Source: Limnoperna fortunei (Eukaryota > Mollusca > Bivalvia > Mytilida > Modiolidae). From it: a DNA stretch of 64,000 bases. The notes below the pieces were generated by a model that was not told the DNA's origin, searched no databases, and was given only the letters and a program-made list of their open reading frames with translations. Shown one piece after another: positions 32,709-41,969 of this stretch (position 1 is the first letter of the stretch; each line of letters begins with the position of its first letter). The translations under genes and the position numbers were made by a program. The DNA lies in the NCBI GenBank assembly GCA_944474755.1, contig OX104119.1, positions 3,149,075 to 3,213,074 on the forward strand, given 5' to 3'.

Positions 32709-33806
32709 ATGAACCTCATTTTATCTTTACAGAAAATGTATGCTTGTAATGGATACTTCTGCAATTTTACTTCAACTGCTAAGAAAACTATTAAATGGCA
32801 TTATATCCGTCATCACCTTCCTTTAGAATCTGTTCCTTTTCACTGTTCCGTCTGCAAATACAGAGCCAAAAATAAATCTCAACTCATAAACCACTTTGGA
32901 TCCATTCAGAAACATAAATTAATGAATGTAGACCACAAGCCGGATGAAGAGTGTATGGTTTTTGTAAATTATGATGTTAGCTTTTCTCACGATAAGAGTG
33001 CAAATATACAGATTTTGAAAGATAACCAATATGTTCCTCCTACTGTTCATCCTGCTATTCAAGTACCTGTTAATACTAGTAAATCTTCAGAATTATCATC
33101 TCCTGTTTGTTATTATACTGCTGAGCCAGTACCAGTAGAATCATCACCTGTAGTTGATGAATCTGTAAGAAAGTCTGATGATATTGTTGCCAAAGCTGTT
33201 AAATATGCAATGATAGATCTAGAGGAAGAAGAATTTGTACCCGACTATGAAGATTGGACAGATGAGAATGACCTGATGACAACAACTATGACACAAGACT
33301 CAGCATGCCAGACATACGACGACCTTATTTCTAGAATTGCTTTGTTAGAAGAACAACTGAAGAAAGAGAGAGAAAAACACAAGGAAGAGATGGGAAAGAT
33401 GGGAGATTTCGTAGAAAGATTACAGAAAAAGCTAGACCAAAAAGATGAAGAGTTAAAAAATATGAATTCCTTGATTGTTACTTTAGATGAATATGAAAAT
33501 GTACCTAAATATGGAACAAGAAGCTCTTATGCCCTTGATGGATTTGACGACCTTTGGAATAATGTTGACGAAGAAACCAAAATACTACAGGAGCAATTTT
33601 CAGAATCAAATAAGGAAAATACTAGTAGCATTAAACCGACCGACAAACAGACAGCTGACCCTGACACCGCTAGTCCCAAGAAGAAGAAGTTGAAAAGTAT
33701 AGTTCTTCGGCCCAAATCAACTGAGGAAGTTTGGAAAGGTTTTGCGAGACGAGTAAATAATACGTATAAAGGTGACCTACTACCCAGACGAGGATACAGA
33801 TTTTAA
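32709..33806 (+). CDS. Third ORF: zinc-finger and coiled-coil accessory protein
   Basis: A 365-codon intact frame begins 7 bases after the pol stop, in a different frame. Two C2H2-like fingers lie at the N-terminus: C13-x4-C18-x12-H31-x3-H35 and C46-x2-C49-x12-H62-x6-H69. A Ser/Pro/Val-rich linker follows, then an acidic stretch (about 170-190, DLEEEEFVPDYEDW), a predicted coiled coil with heptad-like L/I spacing (about 207-262, ISRIALLEEQLKKEREKH onward), and a basic SPKKKKLKS nuclear-localisation-like motif (about 322-330). There is no signal peptide or membrane segment, so it is not an envelope protein although it occupies that position. It may bind nucleic acid or steer the element to chromatin; that is inference. 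Translation could use reinitiation or a spliced RNA. An alternative start is M10 (32736). Confidence 0.85.
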   Translation: MNLILSLQKMYACNGYFCNFTSTAKKTIKWHYIRHHLPLESVPFHCSVCKYRAKNKSQLINHFGSIQKHKLMNVDHKPDEECMVFVNYDVSFSHDKSANIQILKDNQYVPPTVHPAIQVPVNTSKSSELSSPVCYYTAEPVPVESSPVVDESVRKSDDIVAKAVKYAMIDLEEEEFVPDYEDWTDENDLMTTTMTQDSACQTYDDLISRIALLEEQLKKEREKHKEEMGKMGDFVERLQKKLDQKDEELKNMNSLIVTLDEYENVPKYGTRSSYALDGFDDLWNNVDEETKILQEQFSESNKENTSSIKPTDKQTADPDTASPKKKKLKSIVLRPKSTEEVWKGFARRVNNTYKGDLLPRRGYRF

Positions 33807-34061
33807 GTGACTTTGGGGGGTGGCTTTAATATGCAAGTTTAACCATATAATATTTTTACTAGCTTATAATTTAAGCATTATAGATTTATGAAATAATTGT
33901 ATTTTAATACAAGTATAAGGTATTGCTGATGTGCCAATGAGTATTGGGAAGTCCTAATTTTGGTATTTGCAAATCCTCAGAGGAATGCCTTTGTAATTTC
34001 AGTATTCTTAAATACATGTAGTTTAGTGGTGGATGCATAAGTTCAGTGATTTTCATAAAAT

Positions 34062-34356
34062 GTGCCATTTGAGTTCTTTAGTGAAAGCATGAGTTCACTG
34101 ATGAATGCAGTATGTATGGTTAGGTGGATAGTTGATAATAGTTTTTGATGAACGCATAAGTTCATTAAAGACGCAGTAACTCTGAAAATATTTGGTATTT
34201 TGAATAAATGTGTCATTTGAGTTCTTTAGTGAGCGCATGAGTTCACTGATGAATGCAGTATGTATGGTTAGGTGGATAGTTGATAATAGTTTTTGATGAG
34301 CGCATAAGTTCATTAAAGACGCAGTAACACTGAAAATATTTGGTATTTTGAACCAA
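34062..34356 (+). repeat. 148-bp direct duplication in the 3' UTR
   Basis: GAGTTCTTTAGTGA occurs at 34071 and 34219, and all the intervening sequence repeats with few changes, including GAATGCAGTATGTATGGTTAGG and GACGCAGTAAC. Each copy contains two hairpins with GCAT-A loops, so duplication doubled that structural signal. The duplication is internal to the retrotransposon and separate from the LTRs. Confidence 0.92.
34080..34317 (+). promoter_or_regulatory. Four RNA hairpins with GCATRA loops in the 3' UTR
   Basis: 34080-34099: AGTGAA/TTCACT around AGCATGAG. 34144-34169: TTTGATGAAC/GTTCATTAAA around GCATAA, ten pairs with one G-T. 34228-34247: AGTGAGC/GTTCACT around GCATGA, seven pairs with one G-T. 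34292-34317: TTTGATGAGC/GTTCATTAAA around GCATAA, ten pairs with two G-T. Stem differences between copies preserve pairing. The loops share the GCA start and A end, closed by a pyrimidine-G pair, with the leader hairpins at 26845-27103. Role unknown; cis-acting RNA recognition is inferred. Confidence 0.68.
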
Positions 34357-34589
34357 TTAAATTCTTTAATTGTTGATATATAATTTCATTTTGCTAAGTG
34401 TTATTTAAAATTGTAACTTGATATAAATGCCTTAAGCATTTTGTGCGTTGTGAGTAATAGTAGTACTTTAAATTACTATTTATTTGGTGAAATTTTTATT
34501 TTTATTGATAAAGACTGATTTGAAGAATGAATCAGCTTAATCGGAGTAATTTTTTTTAAACTCTAATTTCGGGGACGAAATTATTTCTT

Positions 34590-34601
34590 GGGGTGGGGCA
34601 G
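34590..34601 (+). promoter_or_regulatory. Polypurine tract
   Basis: GGGGTGGGGCAG lies immediately before the TGTTG start of the 3' LTR. Purine-rich with one T and one C; position and composition match the plus-strand primer of LTR retrotransposons. Confidence 0.8.
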
Positions 34602-34870
34602 TGTTGTAAATATGTATCTCTGCAAACCAGGAGATGCATAAACCAAACACTAAGCGAAAGGTTGCATTTAATTTGATGATGATGAGTTTATGTGGCTTTA
34701 ATAAATGCGTTTCAGTCGGTATTTAGCTGAAACCGAAATGGCGGGACTTCATCATGTACAGTTCACAAGTTACCGTTGGTAAAATTTCTAATCTCAAATT
34801 CAAACCGATTATTTTGGCACATTAATATTAGAGAGATATGTTACCTGAATGGTATCAACCATTTTCTTTT

Positions 34871-34876
34871 AATAAA
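34871..34876 (+). terminator. Putative polyadenylation signal in the 3' LTR
   Basis: AATAAA within TTTTAATAAAATACTTG, present in both LTRs (also 26648-26653). A second AATAAA lies at 35277-35282. If the TATA word at 34973 marks the promoter, only the latter is downstream of it, as R-region polyadenylation would require. Confidence 0.4.
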
Positions 34877-34972
34877 ATACTTGTTTTGAGTCGAGAACTC
34901 ATATCTTTACTATCGGTGTTCTATAATGTATTTTTGTTCCTGTTTATAATTTTAACTTCCGGTCCAGAGTAG

Positions 34973-34980
34973 TATAAATT
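34973..34980 (+). promoter_or_regulatory. Putative LTR core promoter (TATA box)
   Basis: TATAAATT, preceded by GGTCCAGAGTAG and followed by CCGGAGCGAGGTC, is the best TATA-like context in the LTR. It lies only in the 3' LTR, within the block missing from the 5' LTR. Start site not determined. Confidence 0.45.
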
Positions 34981-35449
34981 CCGGAGCGAGGTCAAAGTGG
35001 GGCAATTTTTTCGGTACTTTTCATTTTGGCAGACGACAACTCGGGAGGTTCCCATTTACTTATAATTTTTAATAGAGGTAACGGCGCATTAGTTGTTAAC
35101 CCTCGCATATTATTTTAATTGGTTAAAAGATAATACCTACAGGTTTTTACCCCATGGACCTACAAAATTCCAATTATTAGCTCCGCCTTTTTATGCTAAT
35201 TTTGGCCTTTCATATTAAGGGAAAAACACGAATGTTATTTTTATCTGTGTTGTCATTCAAATGCTGTCTTCATGTTAATAAAGGATATATATTTTAAGAA
35301 TTGTTCATTTAAGATAATATACGCTACCAAAAGAATAATCCGAGGGAATTTTTTGTGGTTTTACTCCCCAAGGGTTCCTGGAAAAATATATATGTCATAG
35401 GACAACTAATATTTACCGTAGTCATAAAGAAGAAAACCACGACACACCG

Positions 35450-35805
35450 AGACACCGGCATTTATAAATATTGACGCAATTGACAAATGAAATAAGAAAC
35501 CTTTATTAAACAAGATTGTATGCTGGGTGGGCTCTACATAAAACAACTTGAATTCATGCGTCCTCTGTCAGACTAAACAAAGTTTTCTATATGAGCAGAG
35601 GACACTCTGCTTATGTAAGGCTTGCAGGGTCGAAACTGTATATCCTTAAATCGTCGCACTCGATAATAAAACTAAACAAGCGAAATGCTCTCTAATTTTT
35701 TGGTTTAAAGAACGATTTTTTATTACATGGCAAAATGTGTAAATTTGCTTTAAAAGTCGAAGATATTTGTCAAACCGTATTGATTAGCCTAGAATGCTTT
35801 AAAAA
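35450..35805. other. Unique spacer between LTR element and the 65-bp satellite
   Basis: Begins after the target duplication CACCG. No gene recognised. It is the original continuation of the sequence that precedes the LTR element at 26378. Confidence 0.6.
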
Positions 35806-38800
35806 TGACGTACACAGTGGTACAATAATAACAAAGCAGTTAATGTTCAGCAGATGTTGGCTGTGTCTGTAGTCGTACACATTGGTGCAATAATAACAAA
35901 GCAGTTGATGTTCGGCAGATGTTGGCTGTGTCTGTAGTCGTACACATTGGTACAATAATAACAAAGCAGTTAATGTTCAGCAGATGTTGGCTGTGGCTGT
36001 AGTCGTACACATTGGTACAAAAGTAACAAAGCAGTTGATGTTCAGCAGATGTTGGCTGTGTCTGTAGTCGTACACATTGGTGCAATAATAACAAAGCAGT
36101 TGATGTTCGGCAGATATTGGCTGTGTCTGTAGTCGTACATATTGGTACATTAATAACAAAGCAGTTGATGTTCGGCAGATGTTGGCTGTGTCTGTAGTAG
36201 TGCATATTGTACAATAGTAACAAAGCAGTTGATGTTCAGCAGATGTTGGCTGTGTCTGTAGTGGTACACATTGGTACAATAATAACAAAGCAGTTGATGT
36301 TCAGCAGATGTTGGCTGTGTCTGTAGTGGTACACATTGGTACAATAATAACAAAGTAGTTGATGTTCGCAGATGTTGGCTGTGTCCGAGGTGGTACACAT
36401 TGGTACATTAATAACAATGCAGTTAATGTTCAGCAGATGTTGGCTGTGTCTGTAGTCGTACACATTGGTACAATAGTAACAAAGCAGTTGATGTTCAGAA
36501 GATGTTGGCTGGGTCTTTTAGTCGTACACACTGGTACAATAATTACCAAGCAGTTGATGTTCGGCAGATGTTGGCTGTGTCTGTAGTCGTAAACATTGGT
36601 ACAATAATTACAAACAGTTGATGTTCAGATGTTGGCTGTGTCTGTAGTCGTACACATTGGTACAATAATAACAAAGCAGTTGATGTTCAGCAGATGTTGG
36701 CTGTGTCTGTAGTCGTACACATTGGTACAATAGTAACAAAGAAGTTAATGTTCAGCAGATGTTGGCTGTGTCTGTAGTCGTACACATTGGTACAAAAGCA
36801 ACAAAGCAGTTGATGTTCAGCAGATGTTGATTGTGTCTGTAGTCGTACATATTGGTACAATAATAACAAAGCAGTTGATGTTCAGCAGATGTTGGCTGTG
36901 TCTGTAGTCGTACACATTTGTACAATAATTACAAACAGTTGATGTTCAGATGTTGACTGTGTCTGTAGTCGTACACATTGGTACAATAATAACAAAGCAG
37001 TTGATGTTCAGCAGATGTTGGCTGTGTCTGTAGTCGTACACATTGGTACAATAGTAACAAAGCAGTTAATGTTCAGCAGATGTTGGCTGTGTCTGTAGTC
37101 GTACACATTGGTACAAAAGTAACAAAGCAGTTGATGTTCAGCAGATGTTGATTGTGTCTGTAGTCGTACATATTTGTACAATAATTACAAACAGTTGATG
37201 TTCAGCAGTTGTTGGCTGTGTCTGTAGTCGTACATATTGGTACAATAATAACAAAGCATTTGATGTTAAGCAGGTGTTGGTTGTGTCTGTAGTCGTACAC
37301 ATTGGTACAATAATAACAAAGACGTTGATGTTCGGCAGATGTTGTCTGTGTCTGTAGTCGTACACATTGGTACAATAGTAACAAAGCAGTTGATGTTCAG
37401 CAGATGTTGGCTGTGTCTGTAGTCGTACACATTGGTACAATAGTAACAAAGCAGTTGATGTTCAGCAGATGTTGGCTGTGTCTGTTGTCGTACACATTGG
37501 TACAATAATAACAAAGTAGTTGATGGTCGGTGAATGTTGGCTGTGTCTGTAGTAGTGCATATTGGTACAATAGTTACAAAGCAGCTGATGTTCAGCAGAT
37601 GTTGGCTGTGTCTGTAGTCGTACACATTGGTACAATAATAACAAAGCAATTGATGTTCAGCAAATGTTGGCTGTGTCTGTAGTCGTACACATTGGTACAA
37701 TAATTACAAACAGTTGATGTTAAGCAGATGTTGGCTGTGTCTGTAGTCGTACACATTGGTACAAAAGTAACAAAGCAGTTGTTGTTCAGCAGATGTTGAT
37801 TGTGTCTGTAATCGTACACATTGGTACAATAATTACAAACAGTTGATGTTCAGCAGATGTTGGCTGTGTCTGTAGTCGTACACATTGGTACAATAGTAAC
37901 AAAGCAGTTGATGTTCAGCAGATGTTGGCTGTCTCTTTAGTCGTACACATTGGTACAAAAGTAACAAAGCAGTTGATGTTCAGCAGATGTTGATTGTGAC
38001 TGTAGTCGTACACATTGGTACAATAATTACACACAGTTGATGTTCAGCAGTTGTTGGCTGTGTCTGTAGTCGCACATATTGGTACAATAATAACAAAGCA
38101 GTTGATGTTAAGCAGGTGTTGGTTGTGTCTGTAGTCGTACACATTGGTACAATAATAACAAAGCAGTTGACGTTCGGCAGATGTTGGCTGTGTCTGTAGT
38201 CGTACACATTGGTACAATAGTAACAAAGCAGTTGATGTTCAGCAGATGTTGGCTGTGTCTGTAGTCGTACACATTGGTACAATAATAACAAAGCAGTTGA
38301 TGTTCGGCAGATGTTGGCTGTGTCTGTAGTCGTACACATTGGTACAAAAGTAACAAAGCAGTTGATGTTCAGCAGATGTTGATTGTGTCTGTAGTCGTAC
38401 ACATTGGTACAATAGTAACAAAGCGAGTTGATGTTCAGCAGATGTTGGCTGTGTCTGTAGTCGTACACATTGGTACAATAGTAACAAAGCAGTTGATGTT
38501 CAGCAGATGTTGGCTGTGTCTGTAGTCGTACACATTGGTACAAAAGTAACAAAGCAGTTGATGTTCAGCAGATGTTGATTGTGTCTGTAGTCGTACACTT
38601 TGGTACAGTAGTAACAAAGCAGTTGATGTTCAGCAGATGTTGGGTGTGTCTGTAGTCGTACACATTGGTACAAAAGTAACAAAGCAGTTGATGTTCAGCA
38701 GATGTTGGGTGTGTCTGTAGTCGTACACATTGGTACAATAGTAACAAATCAGTTGATGTTCGGCAGATGTTGGCTGTGTCTGTAGTCGTACACATTGGTA

Positions 38801-39069
38801 CAATAGTAACAAAGCAGTTAATGTTTAGCAGATGTTGGCTGTGGCTGTAGTCGTACACATTGGTACAAAAGTAACAAAGCAGATGTTGATTGTGTCTGTA
38901 GTCGTACACATTGGTACAATAATTACAAACAGTTGATGTTCAGCAGATGTTGGATGTGTCTGTAGTCGTACACATTGGTACAAAAGTAACAAAGCAGTTG
39001 ATGTTCAGCAGATGTTGATTGTGTCTGTAGTCGTACACATTGGTACAATAGTAACAAAGCAGTTGATGT

Positions 39070-40545
39070 TCAGCAGATGTTGGCTGTGTCTGTAGTCGTA
39101 CACATTGGTACAATAGTAACAAAGCAGTTGATATTCAGCAGGTGTTGGCTGTGTCTATAGTCGTACACATTGGTACAATAATAACAAAGTAGTTGATGGT
39201 CGGTAGATGTTGGCTGTGTCTGTAGTAGTGCATATTGGTACAATAGTAACAAATCAGTTGATGTTCAGCAGATGTTGGCTGTGTCTGTAGTCGTACACAT
39301 TGGTACAATAATAACAAAGCAATTGATGTTCAGCAAAGGTTGGCTGTGGCTGTAGTCGTACACATTGGTACAATAGTAACAAAGCAGTTGATGTTCAGCA
39401 GATGTTGGCTGTCTCTGTAGTCGTACACATTGGTACAAAAGTAACAAAGCAGTTGATGTTCAACAGATGTTGATTGTGTCTGTACACATTGGTACAATAA
39501 TTACAAACAGTTGATGTTCAGCAGATGTTGGCTGTGTCTGTAGTCGTACACATTGGTACAATAATAACAAAGTAGTTGATGGTCGGTAGATGTTGGCTGT
39601 GTCTGTAGTAGTGCATATTGGTACAATAGTAACAAAGCAGTTGATGTTCAGCAGGTGTTGGCTGTGTCTGTAGTCGTACACATTGGTACAATAATAACAA
39701 AGCAATTGATGTTCAGCAAATGTTGGCTGTGGCTGTAGTCGTACACATTGGTACAAAAGTAACAAAGCAGTTGTTGTTCAGCAGATGTTGATTGTGTCTG
39801 TAATCGTACACATTGGTACAATAATTACAAACAGTTGATGTTCAGCAGATGTTGGCTGTGTCTGTAGTCGTACACATTGGTACAATAGTAACAAAGCAAA
39901 TAATGTTCAGCAGATGTTGATTGTGTCTGTAGTCGTACACATTTATACAATAGTAACAAAGCAGTTGATGTTCAGCAGATGTTGGCTGTGTTTGTAGTCG
40001 TACACATTGGTACAATAGTAACAAAGCAGTTGATATTCAGCAGATGTTGGCTGTGTCTATATTCGTACACATTGGTACAATAATAACAAAGTAGTTGATG
40101 GTCGGTAGATGTTGGCTGTGTCTGTAGTAGTGCATATTGGTACAATAGTAACAAATCAGTTGATGTTCAGCAGATGTTGGCTGTGTCTGTAGTCGTACAC
40201 ATTGGTACAATAATAACAAAGCAATTGATGTTCAGCAAATGTTGGCTGTGGCTGTAGTCGTACACATTGGTACAAAAGTAACAAAGCAGTTGTTGTTCAG
40301 CAGATGTTGATTGTGTCTGTAATCGTACACATTGGTACAATAATTACAAACATTTGATGTTCAGCAGATGTTGTCTGTGTATGTAGTCGTACACATTGGT
40401 ACAATAATAACAAAGCAGTTGATGTTCAGCAGATGTTGGCTGTGTCTGTAGTCGTACACATTGGTACAATAGTAACAAAGCAGTTGATGTTCAGCAGATG
40501 TTGGCTGTCTCTGTAGTCGTACACATTGGTACAAAAGTAACAAAG
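39070..40545. repeat. About 902-bp higher-order repeat within the 65-bp satellite
   Basis: A unit with GTAGTTGATGGTCGGTAGATG, next to one with TGTAGTAGTGCATATTGG, recurs with an offset of 902 bp (positions 39187 and 40089), and neighbouring variant units match in order. About two copies are seen. Confidence 0.75.
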
Positions 40546-41969
40546 CAGTTGATGTTCAACAGATGTTGATTGTGTCTGTAGTCGTACACATTGGTACATT
40601 AATTACAAACAGTTGATGTTCAGCAGATATTGGCTGTGTCTGAAGTCGTACACATTGGTACAATAGTAACAAAGCAGTTGATGTTCAGCAGATGTTGTGT
40701 GTGTCTGTAGTCGTACACATTGGTACAAAAGTAACAAAAAAGTTGATGTTCAGCAGATGTTGGCTGTATCTGTAGTCGTACACATTGGTACAAAAGTAAC
40801 AAAGCAGTTGATGTTCAGCAGAGGTTGATTGTGTCTGTAGTCGTACACATTGGTACAATAGTAACAAAGCAGTTGATGTTCAGCAGATGTTGGGTGTTTC
40901 TGTAGTCGTACACATTGGTACAAAAGTAACAAAGCAGTTGATGTTCAGTAGATGTTGATTGTGTCTGTAGTCGTACACATTGGTACAATAGTAACAAAGC
41001 AGTTGATGTTCAGCAGATGTTGGCTGTGTCTGTAGTCGTACACATTGGTACAATAGTAACAAAGCAGTTGATGTTCAGCAGATGTTGGCTGTGTCTGTAG
41101 TCGTACACATTGGTACTATATATAACAAAGCAGTTGATGTTCGGCAGATGTTGGCTGTGTCTGTAGTAGTGCATATTGGTAAAATAGTAACAAAGCAGTT
41201 GATGTTCAGCAGATGTTGGCTGTGTCTGTAGTCGTACACATTGGTACAATAATAACAAAGCAGTTAATGTTCAGCAGATGTTGGCTGTGGCTGTAGTCAT
41301 ACACATTGGTACAAAAGTAACAAAGCAGTTGATGTTCAGCAGATGTTGACTGTGTCTGTAGTCGTTCACATTGGTACAATAATTACAAACAGTTGATGTT
41401 CAGCAGATGTTGGCTGTGTCTGTAGTCGTACACATTGGTACAATAATAACAAAGCAGTTGATGTTCATCAGATGTTGGCTGTGTCTGTAGTCGTTCACAT
41501 TGGTACAATAATAACAAAGCAGTTGATGTTCAGCAGATGTTGATTGTGTCTGTAGTCGTACACATTGGTACAATAGTAACAAAGCAGTTGATGTTCAGCA
41601 GATGTTGGGTGTGTCTGTAGTCGTACAGATTGGTACAAAAGTAACAAAGCAGTTGATGTTCAGCAGATGTTGATTGTGTCTGTAGTCGTACACATTGGTA
41701 CAATAGTAACAAAGCAGTTGATGTTCAGCAGATGTTGGCTGTGTCTGTTGTCGTACATATTGGTACAATAGTAACAAAGCAGTTGATGTTCAGCAGATGT
41801 TGGCTGTGTCTGTAGTCGTACACATTGGTACCATAATAACAAAGCAGTTGATGTTCGGCAGATGTTGGCTGTGTCTGTAGTAGTGCATATTGGTACAATA
41901 GTAACAAAGCAGTTGATGTTCAGCAGATGTTGGCTGTGTCTGTAGTCGTACACATTGGTACAATAATAA

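Larger units (their letters stand above)
33807..34589 (+). other. 3' untranslated region of the LTR element
   Basis: AT-rich, no sustained frame. It contains a 148-bp direct duplication (34062-34356) with strong hairpins, and near its end the GGGGACGAAATT word (34571-34582) that is frequent just before the polypurine tract in Ty3/gypsy elements. Confidence 0.8.
26384..35444 (+). mobile_element. Ty3/gypsy LTR retrotransposon, nearly intact ORFs
   Basis: A complete element: 5' LTR, primer-binding site, structured leader, gag, pol in the -1 frame, a third ORF, a 3' UTR with a direct repeat, polypurine tract and 3' LTR. It is flanked by the exact 5-bp duplication CACCG (26379-26383 and 35445-35449), so both ends are original. 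The domain order protease-RT-RNase H-integrase is that of Ty3/gypsy (Metaviridae). The shared LTR parts differ by one substitution seen (TTATTTGGC/TTATGTGGC near 26472/34690) and a 5-bp indel, indicating a recent insertion. The 5' LTR lacks 449 bp present in the 3' LTR. The internal ORFs show no premature stop. Confidence 0.97.
34602..35444 (+). repeat. 3' LTR, 843 bp, full length
   Basis: Begins TGTTGTAAATATG and ends ACCACGACA. Compared with the 5' LTR it has 449 additional bases between two CGAG repeats (34892 and 35341) and a 5-bp indel, which account exactly for the 454-bp length difference. The extra block holds a TATA-like word, a GGCGCATTA hairpin (35079-35098) and an AATAAA (35277-35282). 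As both LTRs are made from one template during replication, this longer version is taken as ancestral. Confidence 0.95.

Noticed and set aside
32709..33806. Envelope gene of an errantivirus-like element
   Set aside because: No signal peptide, membrane segment or furin-like site; zinc fingers, coiled coil and basic motif instead.
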